Notes: generated from the sequence alone by a model not told the origin. A stretch of DNA of 64,000 nt from Dyadobacter bucti (GCF_005869225.1 NZ_SWFP01000001.1:1321486-1385485), one strand, 5' to 3'. Positions 1 to 9,578 are shown, counted from the first letter of the stretch. Numbers and translations are program-made.

Positions 1-795
1 GCCGCAGCAGCAGATCTGGGCCGTGCTACCAAAGGCGCCGCGGCCGCATTGCTTGGAAAGGTCATGCTGACAGCCGGTGATAAGGCCGGCGCTGCAACAG
101 CTTTGAAAAGGATTGTCGACGGTTACGGATACAGATTGGTGGCTGACTACGCCGGTTTATGGGGACTTGCCAACAAAAATAATGTGGAATCCATTTTCGA
201 AGTACAGTTCAAAGGCGGCGGTACCGGTACCGGAAATGCATTCACCAATGCTTTTTCACCTTTGTTGAGGCAAACTACCGGTGCCTACAAAAACCGACCG
301 ACCGTGAATATGATGAACACATACGAAACAGGCGACGACCGTTTTCTGAAATCAATGGATACGAGTTATGTCAACAGTTCGGGCGTGCTGATCAGCAGTT
401 CGCGGAACGATATGCGTTTTATCACCAAATACGGAAAGGAAAATTCGTTCAATGAAAATGACGCTTCCTACAACTTCGTGGTGCTGCGTTATGCCGACGT
501 ACTGCTGATGCTGGCCGAAGCCCTGGGCGAAACGACGGAAGCTTACGGTTATATCAATCAGGTCCGGGCGAGGGCAAAGCTGGCAGCGATCAGCGCCGCC
601 ACGCCGGGTACTTTTGAGGAAAAACTGCTTCGCGAACGCAGGGTGGAACTGGCTTTTGAAAACCATCGCTGGGCCGATCTGCTCCGTTTCGGAAAAGCAA
701 CCGAGGTCATGCAGCTGCAAGGTAAAACTGCCCGTCTCCTTTACCTGATCCCGCAGCGGGAACTTGATATCAATTCATCTTTTCAGCAAAATTAA
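1..795 (+). CDS. RagB/SusD family nutrient-uptake lipoprotein, C-terminal part
   Basis: The reading frame is open from the first base, so the start and the lipoprotein signal lie upstream of the window. What remains (about 264 codons) is the C-terminal half of a SusD-like protein, the surface lipoprotein that caps a SusC TonB-dependent channel and binds the glycan or other substrate. Typical marks are FVVLRYADVLLMLAEAL (an 'RYAEVLLxYAEA' helix) followed by YINQVRARA and then LLRERRVELAFENHRWADLLR near the end, which is the family's C-terminal signature. The PIG-L gene follows 39 bp downstream in the same direction, so the pair probably belongs to a SusCD-type locus that begins outside the window. 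Identification rests on these motifs; the substrate is unknown. Confidence 0.93.
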   Translation, partial: AAAADLGRATKGAAAALLGKVMLTAGDKAGAATALKRIVDGYGYRLVADYAGLWGLANKNNVESIFEVQFKGGGTGTGNAFTNAFSPLLRQTTGAYKNRPTVNMMNTYETGDDRFLKSMDTSYVNSSGVLISSSRNDMRFITKYGKENSFNENDASYNFVVLRYADVLLMLAEALGETTEAYGYINQVRARAKLAAISAATPGTFEEKLLRERRVELAFENHRWADLLRFGKATEVMQLQGKTARLLYLIPQRELDINSSFQQN

Positions 796-834
796 CCGGT
801 AAAACCGAATCGTTTTCCATTTATTCCTTTACAA

Positions 835-3339
835 ATGATGCGCTTTAACCTCAAAAACGCGGTGGTATACCTATGCCTGGCCGCCAGCATTCAGGTCCAT
901 GAAACGCAGGCCCAGATGCCGGCAAAACCTTCCGCCGCAAAGATCCTGCACGACATGCAAAAGCTGAACGTCCTCGGAAATGTGCTTTACATGGCGGCCC
1001 ACCCGGACGACGAAAACACGACTTTTATTGCCTATATGGCCAACGAAAGGCAATACAATACCAGCTACCTGGCCCTAACCCGGGGCGACGGCGGTCAAAA
1101 CCTGATCGGCCCGGAGATCCGCGAGCAGCTTGGGCTGATCCGCACCCAGGAACTTTTGCAGGCCAGGCGCGTAGATGGCGGAAAGCAGTATTTTTCGAGA
1201 GCCAATGATTTTGGTTTTTCCAAAAATCCCGAAGAGGTATTCACGATCTGGGAAAGGGAAAATCTGCTGGCAGATGCCGTATGGGTGATCCGAAATGTAA
1301 AACCGGACGTGATCGTCACCCGGTTCCCGCCCGATGCACGCGCAGGCCACGGTCACCATAGTGCCTCGTCGATCCTGGCAGAAGAGGCGTTCGATGCCGC
1401 CGCCGATCCGAAACGTTTTCCCGAACAATTGAAATATGTGGAACCCTGGCAGGCCAAACGGCTGATGTGGAACATCGGTTTGTGGGCAATGAGAAACAGG
1501 GAGGAATTCATTAAAAGCGCAAAAAATTTCATGCAGGTCGATGTAGGCGGCTATAATGCGCTGCTGGGAAAATCGTACGGGGAAATTTCGGCGGAAAGCC
1601 GGAGCATGCACAAAAGCCAGGGCTTCGGCTCCATCGGCGACCGTGGCATTTCGATCGAATATCTGCAGCATACCAAAGGGCCAAAAGCAGCAAAAGACTT
1701 GTTTGAAGATATTAACACTACCTGGGCAAGAGTAAAAGGCGGGGACAAGATCCAGCCGCTGGTCACTGCGCTGATCGCGGCTTACAAGCCTGCCAATCCT
1801 GCCGCGAGCGTTCCGGCTTTGCTCAAAATAAAGACCGAACTGACCAAGCTGCCTGACGGGTTCTGGAAAACCACGAAGCTGAACGAAGTAAATGAGATCA
1901 TTAAAAATACGCTGGGACTTTATCTGGAAGCTACCGCAATGGACTATGCTTTTACGCCCGGCGAGGAAATGAAGGTTTCTGTAGAAGCGATCAACCGTTC
2001 CGGTGAAAATGTGGTTTTGCAAAAAACGGTATTCCCTTTCCAGTCGGGTGATACCATCCTGGCAAGCCCATTGAAAAAAAACAGCGGGTTCGATTTTGTG
2101 TTTAAAACAAAAATCCCTGACACCACGCCCATTTCACAACCCTACTGGCTTCGCAAGCCCATCGGCTACAAAGGCCTGTTTTCGGTAGAAGACCAGATGG
2201 AAATAGGCCGGGGTGAAAACCCGCCGGTGGCCAAGGTTTTGTTTGAATTATCGGTTGACGGTCAGGCACTGCAATATGAAACGCCGGTTGTATTCAAGAA
2301 AAAAGATCCGGTAGCGGGCGAGGTTTATCAGCCGCTGGTGGTGACGCCGCCATTGTTCGTCAATATCTCACAGGATGTATATATGTTTGAAGATGATCAG
2401 CCCAAAAAAATAATGGTGGCGATCAAAGCAGGAAAAGACGAATGCTCCGGAAAGGTGAGCCTCGACCTGCCCACAGGCTGGAAGTCGGTGCCGGCCAATA
2501 TCCCCTTTACCATGCAGCTGAAAGGTGCCGAGCAAACTGTGGAATTCCAGCTTTACCCACCGGCCCGTTCGCAGGAAGCTGAGATCAAGGCTGTGGTGGA
2601 GGTGGACGGCAAAAGTTACGACAACAGCTTCGGGATCATCAGTTACAGCCACATCCCGGCCCAGGTATTTTTTCCCAAAGCGACGGCACGGGCAGTCAAA
2701 CTAGACCTTATCAAAAAAGGCAATAACATCGGCTACCTGATGGGAGCCGGCGACTTGATACCCGTAAGCCTGAGACAGATCGGCTACAATGTCACGATGC
2801 TCGATGACAAGGATGTTACACCGGAAAAACTGCGCCAATATGATGCGATCGTGGCCGGCGTACGTGCGTACAATACCAACGAGCGCATGAAACATTACCA
2901 GAGCACCTTGATGGATTATGTCAAAAACGGCGGAAACCTGATCATCCAATATAACACTGACATGGGACTGGTAATGAATGACATAGGCCCCTACCCTTTT
3001 GTACTCACCCGGGACCGCATCACCGTGGAGGGTTCCGAAGTACGCTTTTTAAAACCTGAAAGTCCGGTATTGAACACGCCCAACAAGATTACCCCGGCAG
3101 ATTTTGAAAACTGGGTGCAGGAACGGGGCCTTTATTTCCCGCAAAAATGGTCACCCGAATATGAAGCTGTCATATCATCCAATGACCCCGACAGCCCGGC
3201 GCTGGATGGCGGGATACTTGTAGCGAAATATGGCAAGGGCAACTACGTTTACACCAGTTTGTCGTGGTTCCGGGAGTTGCCTGCGGGAGTACCGGGAGCG
3301 TATAGGGTGTTTGTGAATTTGCTTTCGCTGGGGAAGTGA
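835..3339 (+). CDS. PIG-L (LmbE-like) family deacetylase, secreted, with C-terminal extension
   Basis: A zinc-dependent de-N-acetylase of the PIG-L/LmbE family, which removes acetyl groups from N-acetyl sugars or similar amides. The metal-binding motif AHPDDE is at residues 55-60 and the second motif HGHH is at 172-175, inside a GAGHGHH-type segment. Residues 1-26 form a signal peptide ending near TQAQ, so the enzyme is exported. At 834 residues it is far longer than the bare catalytic domain (about 230-250). The middle part looks like beta-sandwich material, and the last 200 residues (from about 620) resemble a class I glutamine amidotransferase/ThuA-like fold, with YDAIVAGVRAYNT and GGNLIIQYNT. 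It follows a SusD gene, which suggests it trims an acetylated sugar imported by that locus. The specific substrate cannot be told from sequence. Confidence 0.88.
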   Translation: MMRFNLKNAVVYLCLAASIQVHETQAQMPAKPSAAKILHDMQKLNVLGNVLYMAAHPDDENTTFIAYMANERQYNTSYLALTRGDGGQNLIGPEIREQLGLIRTQELLQARRVDGGKQYFSRANDFGFSKNPEEVFTIWERENLLADAVWVIRNVKPDVIVTRFPPDARAGHGHHSASSILAEEAFDAAADPKRFPEQLKYVEPWQAKRLMWNIGLWAMRNREEFIKSAKNFMQVDVGGYNALLGKSYGEISAESRSMHKSQGFGSIGDRGISIEYLQHTKGPKAAKDLFEDINTTWARVKGGDKIQPLVTALIAAYKPANPAASVPALLKIKTELTKLPDGFWKTTKLNEVNEIIKNTLGLYLEATAMDYAFTPGEEMKVSVEAINRSGENVVLQKTVFPFQSGDTILASPLKKNSGFDFVFKTKIPDTTPISQPYWLRKPIGYKGLFSVEDQMEIGRGENPPVAKVLFELSVDGQALQYETPVVFKKKDPVAGEVYQPLVVTPPLFVNISQDVYMFEDDQPKKIMVAIKAGKDECSGKVSLDLPTGWKSVPANIPFTMQLKGAEQTVEFQLYPPARSQEAEIKAVVEVDGKSYDNSFGIISYSHIPAQVFFPKATARAVKLDLIKKGNNIGYLMGAGDLIPVSLRQIGYNVTMLDDKDVTPEKLRQYDAIVAGVRAYNTNERMKHYQSTLMDYVKNGGNLIIQYNTDMGLVMNDIGPYPFVLTRDRITVEGSEVRFLKPESPVLNTPNKITPADFENWVQERGLYFPQKWSPEYEAVISSNDPDSPALDGGILVAKYGKGNYVYTSLSWFRELPAGVPGAYRVFVNLLSLGK

Positions 3340-3354
3340 ATTTCTAATTGTCAT

Positions 3355-3660
3355 GTGTTGTCACTTTTGTTCATTTGTAGTCAGGGGGTTAGGGGGGCAG
3401 GTGTAGTCAGGGGGTCAGGTGTGGTCATTTGTAGTCATAAGGTCATGTATTTTTTTTTGAAAACTGGTCAGTGAATGACCATACCTGACTACAAATGACT
3501 CAATAACTAACAATGACCCAATAACCATACCTGACCAAAAATGACCCAATGACTAACAATGACCATACATGACCAAAAATGACCCAATGACTAACAATGA
3601 CCATACCTGACCATACCTGACTACAAATGACTCATTGACTAACAATGCTCACCCATGACC
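3355..3660. repeat. Intergenic array of short tgac-type direct and inverted repeats
   Basis: The whole 3340-3753 gap is filled by variants of a short word. The left part reads gtcatttgtagtca (3424-3437) and a near copy at 3371-3383. The right part carries the reverse complement, tgactacaaatgac, at 3486-3499 and 3618-3631, so the arms can pair around a T-run at 3451-3458. Between them sit two tandem 38-bp copies (3532-3569 and 3570-3607) that differ at one position. There are no unique spacers, so it is not a CRISPR array, and no gene is present. It separates two same-strand transcription units and could act as a long terminator hairpin. The family of repeat is not one I can name. Confidence 0.8.
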
Positions 3661-3753
3661 TTGTAAGGCGGATTTAAAAATTGGGATGACGTTTGAGAGT
3701 AGATTAGATTTGCTTTCCTTTTTTACTCAACACGTTCCTAAAACTCGATTTTG

Positions 3754-6700
3754 ATGATCCGTTGGCTCTTTTTTCGTTACGTGGTATTTGCCGCGTTAAT
3801 GATTTCCGGCTTTGCTGCCAAAGGGCAAATCGCTCCGACGGGCAAAAATCCCGAATATATCATCAGTAAACGACTGCTTTCCATTGAAGACGGGCTGGCA
3901 TCTCATGAAGTGTTTTCCGGCGTACAGGACGATGAGGGGTTTATGTGGTTTGGGACCCGGAACGGGCTCAACCGCTATGATGGCAAAAACTGTCTGCTCT
4001 TCACGCGCCAGCGAAACAACCTGCAGGACAACAAAGTAGTACAGCTCGCAAAAGACAACGCCGGCAACCTTTTCATTGAATATGGCAGCACGGGGTTTCA
4101 GCTTACAACCAATGGAAAAGTTGATGTAATGAATATTACTACGCGGGAGGTAAAAACACTCACCGCGGCTTTCCCGAAGCTTCCTTTTAAAGAGCAGGAC
4201 GTCTACTGGATATCGAACGACGGAACGGACGACATTAATTTTCTGACAGCCAATCCTTTCAGACTCTGGAAATATTCAGTCAAAAAAGGGTTTACCCTGC
4301 GTTATGAAATGAGCGGCTGGACCGAAAAGGATTCTGTCGGTTTGTCCCAATATCGCAGCAGTGGCCCATTATGCATGTTCGCCGATGGAAACGCGCTGTT
4401 GAAATTATCCAAACAGTCAACCCAATATTTCGTCGGGGGCAATTCCGTAACTGCATTTATCCAAAAAGATATATTAAGATCACTACCTGTCGGGCTGAGC
4501 GACGAGGATGATTTACTGATCATTTTTAACAACAGCACCAATTCAAATTCATTTCAAACCGGCGAGCTTACCGGCGAGGGGAAAATCCAACCCAACCCGG
4601 ACTGGGCCAAATACGATTTAAACGGACTGGCGGGCAGGTACTGGTATCAGGTATCGAGCGCCGTGACCGGCAAATCCTGTGCATTTTACATCGGTAACGA
4701 CGCGCTTTATCTCTGGCATGAAAATGCATTTCTGAAGATAGTGGACAAATCGGAGCTGAAAGCTTTTGAAAATTTATTCGTCTACAGACTCTTCCCCGAC
4801 AATACGGGTAACCTCTGGCTATGCACTTCATCGGGCATATTCCAGTTGAAAATTGAGAAAAACCGCTTCCGCCAATACTTCACGACCGCGCAGCAAACCG
4901 CCCAGCCCAACAGCCAGGCCCGTGGTATCTATGCAGATCCGTCGGGAAAAGTGGCTGCGAATATCTGGACGCATACTTTCCTCGAACAGCAGGGAAAAAC
5001 GCAGTATGTTTCTGATCTGGAGATCAAATATGCGCTCGTCCGTCATGGTGGTGAATTATACTCAGGCGGGTACAACCTTTTCCGTTACCATGAACAAGAA
5101 AACAGGTTAATACGGATGCCGGGTGGGGCCGGATCAGAAATATGGTCTTTGTTTTCGGTCAATGACAGCCTGCTGCTCCTGGGAAGAACCGACGGCCTTT
5201 CCGTGTTCAACTCCCGGAGCAAAACATTTGATTCGATCCCCTATGCAAACAAAACTGTTCCCGCGGCAAAATTTGTGTACCGTTTCTTCAAAGGCGCTTC
5301 CGACACGGTTTGGGCGGTAGCAGAAAACGGGCTGTACATGCTCAACCGGGGCGTTATCCAAAAATACCAGTCGTCATCCACAGAGCGGCTTAGTTTGCTG
5401 GATGCTTATCTGGACATCGATGGCGTTTTCTGGCTGGCGACCAATGGGGAGGGGCTGTACCGCTGGGACAGGAAAACCAACGCATTCCGGCAATTCAATA
5501 TCGCCGGTGGCCTGCCTTCGGATGTATTGTACCGGATCGAACCTGACGTCTACGGGCACCTCTGGATCAGCTCGGACTACGGGCTCATCCGGTTTAACAA
5601 AAAAACATTTTCGGTTAAAACCTATACCACCAAAGACGGCATTTCGCATAACGAATTCAACCGAACGTCGTCTTTCAGGGCCCGGGACGGCCAGCTTTTT
5701 TTCGGGGGGATAGACGGCGTAAATGCGTTGTATGCAAAGAATTTCGTGACTGATACCAATTCACTGCATGTACCGCTGCGCATCATTGCATTTAACCAGT
5801 ATGTGGATTCTGAAAAAGAACTTATCGACAAAACGACTGCGCTGCTGAACACCCGGGAGATCAGGCTTGCGCCGGGCGACCAGTTCTTTACACTCCAGTT
5901 TCAATTACTCGATTTTTCCGAAAGCGAAGTGGAACGTTATGCATACAGGATCGTGGGCGTTGACAAGGATTGGAATTACATCAGTGAAAACTCGATCCGT
6001 ATCAGTGGTCTGCCTTACGGAGATTTTACATTGCAGGTCAAAGCACAAAATCAGGAAGGGGCGTGGAGCAGGAGCGAGCTGAGCATTCCTGTTCATGTTT
6101 TGAAGCCATTTTATCTTACCTGGTGGTTTATTACCCTGATGCTGCTTTTGCTGGTACTGGCGATTTACCGGTTCATCAGACTCAGAACAAAGCAGCTGGC
6201 AGCGGAGAAAAACAAACTGGAGAGGACCGTCAGTGAAAGGACGGCACTTCTAAAACAGGCTTTATCTGAACAGGCCGGATTACTGGCCGAAAAAGATGTG
6301 CTGATGAAGGAAATTCACCACCGCGTGAAAAACAATCTGCAGGTTATTTCCGGCTTACTGGAACTCCAGAGTAAGAATCTGTATGATGAAACCGCCCGGG
6401 AAGCATTGATGGAAGGACGCAACCGGGTGACCAGCATTGCACTGATCCACCAGAACCTCTACCAGTTTGAAAACCTGAGTGCCATTGAACTGAACAGGTT
6501 TGTAAAAGATCTTTGCCGCCAGGTCGAGGCAGTGTTCAGAAAACAGAATCATGTGGCAGTAGAGATAGAGGTGCCGACTTTATATCTGGATATTGATTCG
6601 GCCGTTCCGCTCGGTCTGGTGATGAATGAATTGTTATCCAATTCATTCAAATATGCATTTAATCATGTTTCGGAAGGCAGGATATATCTGAAAATCGATG

Positions 6701-6912
6701 CGGTTGCAGAAGGAAGGTACCGGCTGATCTACTCCGATAACGGCCCCGGACTACCGCCCGATTTCAATTTACAGAAATCGACGACCCTTGGCACACAACT
6801 GATCGCCGACCTGAGCCGCCAGATAGGCGGTACCGTTCACTACGAAAACCGGAACGGCGCTGTATATACTATCCATTTCACCAATCGCGAGACGCGCAAA
6901 AATGAAGATTAA
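3754..6912 (+). CDS. Propeller-sensor histidine kinase (Reg_prop, Y_Y_Y, HisKA_2)
   Basis: A membrane sensor kinase of about 1052 residues. A signal peptide (1-25) leads into a periplasmic region of two-component-regulator propeller repeats (for example WFGTRNGLNRYDG, LWISSDYGLIRF), then a Y_Y_Y domain at about 690-780 (YAYRIVGVDKDW). One membrane helix follows at about 787-807, then a short coiled coil and the kinase. The dimerisation box EIHHRVKNN (853-861) is of the HisKA_2/HWE type, not classical HisKA. The ATPase domain shows an N box (MNELLSNSFKYAF) and a G1 box (DNGPGLP). An in-frame TTG lies one codon earlier, but the ATG at 3754 gives the natural signal peptide. The response regulator starts 6 bp after the stop, so the two form an operon. 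Unlike hybrid HTCS proteins, receiver and DNA-binding domains are on the separate partner. Confidence 0.9.
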   Translation: MIRWLFFRYVVFAALMISGFAAKGQIAPTGKNPEYIISKRLLSIEDGLASHEVFSGVQDDEGFMWFGTRNGLNRYDGKNCLLFTRQRNNLQDNKVVQLAKDNAGNLFIEYGSTGFQLTTNGKVDVMNITTREVKTLTAAFPKLPFKEQDVYWISNDGTDDINFLTANPFRLWKYSVKKGFTLRYEMSGWTEKDSVGLSQYRSSGPLCMFADGNALLKLSKQSTQYFVGGNSVTAFIQKDILRSLPVGLSDEDDLLIIFNNSTNSNSFQTGELTGEGKIQPNPDWAKYDLNGLAGRYWYQVSSAVTGKSCAFYIGNDALYLWHENAFLKIVDKSELKAFENLFVYRLFPDNTGNLWLCTSSGIFQLKIEKNRFRQYFTTAQQTAQPNSQARGIYADPSGKVAANIWTHTFLEQQGKTQYVSDLEIKYALVRHGGELYSGGYNLFRYHEQENRLIRMPGGAGSEIWSLFSVNDSLLLLGRTDGLSVFNSRSKTFDSIPYANKTVPAAKFVYRFFKGASDTVWAVAENGLYMLNRGVIQKYQSSSTERLSLLDAYLDIDGVFWLATNGEGLYRWDRKTNAFRQFNIAGGLPSDVLYRIEPDVYGHLWISSDYGLIRFNKKTFSVKTYTTKDGISHNEFNRTSSFRARDGQLFFGGIDGVNALYAKNFVTDTNSLHVPLRIIAFNQYVDSEKELIDKTTALLNTREIRLAPGDQFFTLQFQLLDFSESEVERYAYRIVGVDKDWNYISENSIRISGLPYGDFTLQVKAQNQEGAWSRSELSIPVHVLKPFYLTWWFITLMLLLLVLAIYRFIRLRTKQLAAEKNKLERTVSERTALLKQALSEQAGLLAEKDVLMKEIHHRVKNNLQVISGLLELQSKNLYDETAREALMEGRNRVTSIALIHQNLYQFENLSAIELNRFVKDLCRQVEAVFRKQNHVAVEIEVPTLYLDIDSAVPLGLVMNELLSNSFKYAFNHVSEGRIYLKIDAVAEGRYRLIYSDNGPGLPPDFNLQKSTTLGTQLIADLSRQIGGTVHYENRNGAVYTIHFTNRETRKNED

Positions 6913-6918
6913 CAAAGT

Positions 6919-7662
6919 ATGACATTATTAAAAATAGGTGTTGTAGAAGATGAGCTGGTCATCGCAAGAACCATTCTGGGTACGCTCGATGAGCTTGGTT
7001 ACTCACATTGCGGCCCGGCGATCAGCTACACCGAGGCACTGGAAATGCTGGGCGACAACAAACCTGACCTGCTGTTGCTTGACATACAGTTATCGGGCAA
7101 AAAAGATGGTATTGATGTGGCGCAAAAGGTGAACGAACTCTACCAGATCCCTTTTATTTTTTTGACAGCCAACAGCGACCCGGAAACGATCGACCGGGCA
7201 AAAAAAGTAAAGCCCCATGCTTACATTGTAAAGCCTTTCAGCAAGGAAGAGTTGTTTGCGGCCATTGAGATCGCGTTCAGTAATTTTTCAGAAAACCGCA
7301 CCGGTACCAAACCGGAAGTGACCACATCCTGGCGCAGCAGGGATTTTATATTTGTAAAGGACGGCTATGTCTTCCGGAAAATATTCTTCAACGAAATAGT
7401 ATACCTGGAAAGCGATGCCAACTACGTAACTGTTCATCTGGAATCAGAAAAAAAGGTAGTGGTGAGATCTACGATCAATGATTTCATCGGCCAGGTCGAC
7501 CGGCAGATCTTTGTTCGGGTACACCGGAGTTATTCTGTCAATATCAACAAGATCGAAGACATCTTTCCAACCGAGATCAGCATCCGGGGATTCAGGGTCC
7601 CAATCGGCAAATCGTACAAGGAAATGCTGTTCAGGATACTGGGCATAGGTGATAATTTGTGA
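6919..7662 (+). CDS. LytTR-family response regulator
   Basis: A 247-residue response regulator. The receiver domain (about 4-120) has the acidic pair E10/D11, the phosphoacceptor D55 in LLLLDIQLSG and the conserved K105 in IVKPFS. A LytTR DNA-binding domain fills the C-terminus (about 145-243), with the characteristic EIVYLESDANYVTVHL and FVRVHRSYSVNINKI segments. It lies 6 bp behind the propeller-sensor kinase and is its obvious partner. LytTR regulators bind pairs of direct repeats upstream of target promoters; no such site can be assigned here. The stop codon overlaps the first base of a hairpin described separately. Confidence 0.95.
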   Translation: MTLLKIGVVEDELVIARTILGTLDELGYSHCGPAISYTEALEMLGDNKPDLLLLDIQLSGKKDGIDVAQKVNELYQIPFIFLTANSDPETIDRAKKVKPHAYIVKPFSKEELFAAIEIAFSNFSENRTGTKPEVTTSWRSRDFIFVKDGYVFRKIFFNEIVYLESDANYVTVHLESEKKVVVRSTINDFIGQVDRQIFVRVHRSYSVNINKIEDIFPTEISIRGFRVPIGKSYKEMLFRILGIGDNL

Positions 7663-7689
7663 TGGTCCGGAACATTGGCACCGGACCAT
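7662..7689. terminator. Hairpin between convergent genes
   Basis: A perfect 9-bp stem (atggtccgg with ccggaccat) and a 10-base loop begin on the last base of the regulator's stop codon, ahead of the convergent acyltransferase. Neither side has a clear T-tract, so termination is inferred from position and stem strength only. Confidence 0.45.
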
Positions 7690-7729
7690 AAAACCTTAGG
7701 ATTTTCAACACATACAGATCTTTTACGGC

Positions 7730-8752
7730 CTATTTTGCTCTGAATATTTGATTGGCCTTATTTGGTTTTTCAGAAAACAAATTGAAAAGCCAATCTGAGA
7801 CTTTATTAAGAATATAAGAGAAAATCAGTATAAGAACAAGCGCAAAAATGTAATTCACCGGAAAAACAATACCGGATTTTTTAATAGCATGAATGATAGA
7901 AAAGTGTACAATATAAATATCCAATGTTAAATAGGAAACAAATATTATACTCTTATTAACGAATGATTCAGGGGTATTTTTTAAGTACGAACTGACCCGA
8001 ACCGACGCAAGATAAAAGGGATACGTTACTATAATTAAAAGGATAGGGTATATAAATTGTATCGAGCTATCAAAATTCAGTTTGGTAAACAAGAATTTGG
8101 GCGTATAAAAAAGAATCACAGATACGACAAGAATTGCCAGTAAAGTAAACCAGTTCATTTGTTGTTCTTTCAAATACAATTTATCCGATCTGTTGAAGAT
8201 ACTATCGTTTTTAGAGACTACTGCACCCAGCAACATTATCAGGAAATAATAGACCCAGTGAACCCTGGTCGGGTTTGTCATTATATCAATTGTCCACTTC
8301 GCGTGATTATAAGTAAAAAAGAAAAAACACGCAAAAGCCAGAAAGTTGACCAGCATAAGAATCCCAAGATATTTATCTAAATATTTAATCAATGGAAAAA
8401 ACAAAAAATAGTAAACTACTATTGCCTGAAGGAACCACGATCCATTGAAGAACAGCCAATCATACCAGTCATAAGTCCCTTTGAACACCAGCAGGGAGAA
8501 CACTGTAAACACCAAAAAGCTGGGATATAGCCGCACCAGGCGCTTTTTGAGCCAGGGTAAGTAGTCAGAAGTATTTTTCCTGATTCCCAGTGAGAGGGTA
8601 TAGCCAGACGTGAAAAAAAAGATGGCATTCCCGATACTGCCTCCTGTCCCAAGGACGGATAGTCCTGCCGGGAACAGTTTGTCAGAGTGAGAATTAATTA
8701 TTAAGAACGCGGCAAATGCCCGTAAAACATGGATGAAGTTTATAGAATTCAT
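7730..8752 (-). CDS. Acyltransferase 3 family membrane protein
   Basis: A 340-residue integral membrane protein of the acyltransferase-3 family (relatives of OafA/NodX), which transfer acetyl or other acyl groups to sugars of surface polysaccharides. The N-terminus has the family's INFIHVLRAFAAFLIINSHS, where the catalytic histidine sits in the first helix region. FFFTSGYTLSLGIRK and WLKKRLVRLYPSF match the conserved 'FFxxSGY' and 'KRxxRLYP' segments. Around ten hydrophobic segments can be counted. Base composition is visibly more AT-rich than in the flanking genes, which fits a recently acquired surface-modification gene. It stands alone: its neighbours are a convergent regulator and a long non-coding stretch. 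Confidence 0.85.
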   Translation of the reverse strand: MNSINFIHVLRAFAAFLIINSHSDKLFPAGLSVLGTGGSIGNAIFFFTSGYTLSLGIRKNTSDYLPWLKKRLVRLYPSFLVFTVFSLLVFKGTYDWYDWLFFNGSWFLQAIVVYYFLFFPLIKYLDKYLGILMLVNFLAFACFFFFTYNHAKWTIDIMTNPTRVHWVYYFLIMLLGAVVSKNDSIFNRSDKLYLKEQQMNWFTLLAILVVSVILFYTPKFLFTKLNFDSSIQFIYPILLIIVTYPFYLASVRVSSYLKNTPESFVNKSIIFVSYLTLDIYIVHFSIIHAIKKSGIVFPVNYIFALVLILIFSYILNKVSDWLFNLFSEKPNKANQIFRAK

Positions 8753-9380
8753 TTGTAACGTGAGTAGAATATAACCTATTAATTACTATCTTAGAACCAT
8801 GCAATCCCGTGTTCTCTCAATCACTTCTGATGCTTGGGGCCAGCCTCATTTTTCTAATGAATATGTCGTTTCGTATGTTTAGATAAAGATTACTCTTACC
8901 TATCATTTTTTCTTTTGATTTATCTATTAACGTTTCTTATCTACATCCAAATTATCATCTATACACACGCGTTTGGGTATAAAGTACACAATGTGGCCAT
9001 GCAACTAAATTAGTTTCAAAAGTCTCGTCCGTTCTCTGGCTGGCTGCAAAAGCAGAATTGAGCACGGGAATATTAATACCGGAATTAGTAAAGCACAGAA
9101 TTTGAAATTTGGACGTGAATGTCCACAGATGGGTATTTGGATGTTCATAGTTCGTTGAGTTGGTCGCAAAGATAACATAAATGGGACAACTAAATATTCT
9201 ACCAGCTAGTTTTCTAAAAGTTACCAATCGGTATCGCTCAACGGATCAATAAAAAAGGGGTGCCTAAACCAGGACTCCCGTTCAGATCTACTGTTTCAGA
9301 TCAATTCATCCCTGACAAGCACAACTGACCCAAACAGCGATGCTAAAAATTATGCCAAATAAATTTTTATTGCCGAACAT
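8753..9380. other. Gene-free AT-rich interval
   Basis: No convincing gene is seen in this 630-bp stretch. The only sizeable open frame (8955-9227, minus) has no family resemblance and no plausible upstream signals. The interval ends at the terminator of the candidate small RNA. Confidence 0.5.
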
Positions 9381-9412
9381 AAAAAAGATAGCCCCGAGCT
9401 GGGACTATCTTT
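9381..9412 (-). terminator. Intrinsic terminator of the small RNA
   Basis: The arms 9412-9405 and 9391-9384 (aaagatag / ctatcttt) pair, extended by a ccc/ggg inner stem, and are followed on the minus strand by six T residues. The T-tract is on the minus-strand side, which fixes the direction. Confidence 0.75.
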
Positions 9413-9578
9413 ATCATTAACCCTCCATTTAGGTACCGCCGTGGCGGCATTTAAGAACAGCAAGAAGCGTGCCTGATGGGCCCGCCAGAGAGCGCTGCCC
9501 GTTGTCAAACTAGTTTTAATGACCTCGCAGCCGAGGTTCCCGCTCTTTTCTTTCAGGGAAACAGAGACGATTGGCCGA
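9381..9578 (-). ncRNA. Candidate structured small RNA, possibly 6S RNA
   Basis: On the minus strand, a roughly 190-200 base stretch with no open frame contains several self-complementary elements and ends in a textbook intrinsic terminator. Reading 5' to 3' there is acctcg-gctg-cgaggt, a possible long-range agagcg/cgctct pairing that encloses it, tgccgc-cacg-gcggta, and then the terminator stem followed by TTTTTT. A Bacteroidota-like promoter may lie just upstream: AACCTTTG at 9592-9585 with a TTG at 9610-9608, although the 15-base spacing is short. Size, GC-rich paired arms and an isolated position would suit 6S RNA (ssrS), but I could not match conserved 6S elements by eye. The class is therefore a guess; the presence of a structured transcript is better supported. 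Confidence 0.45.

Noticed and set aside
1075..2022. 315-codon open frame on the minus strand
   Set aside because: It is antisense to the PIG-L gene and has no recognisable domain.
3355..3660. CRISPR array
   Set aside because: The repeats are short, overlapping variants with no unique spacers of constant length, and no cas genes are nearby.
8955..9227. 90-codon minus-strand open frame in the gap
   Set aside because: Low-complexity-free but unlike any family, with no signal peptide, promoter or neighbour support; probably chance.
9431..9560. tmRNA, RNase P RNA or SRP RNA
   Set aside because: The hallmark conserved words of these RNAs (RNase P GAGGAAAGTCC, the SRP GGAAGCAG apical region, the tmRNA CCA end) are not present on either strand.
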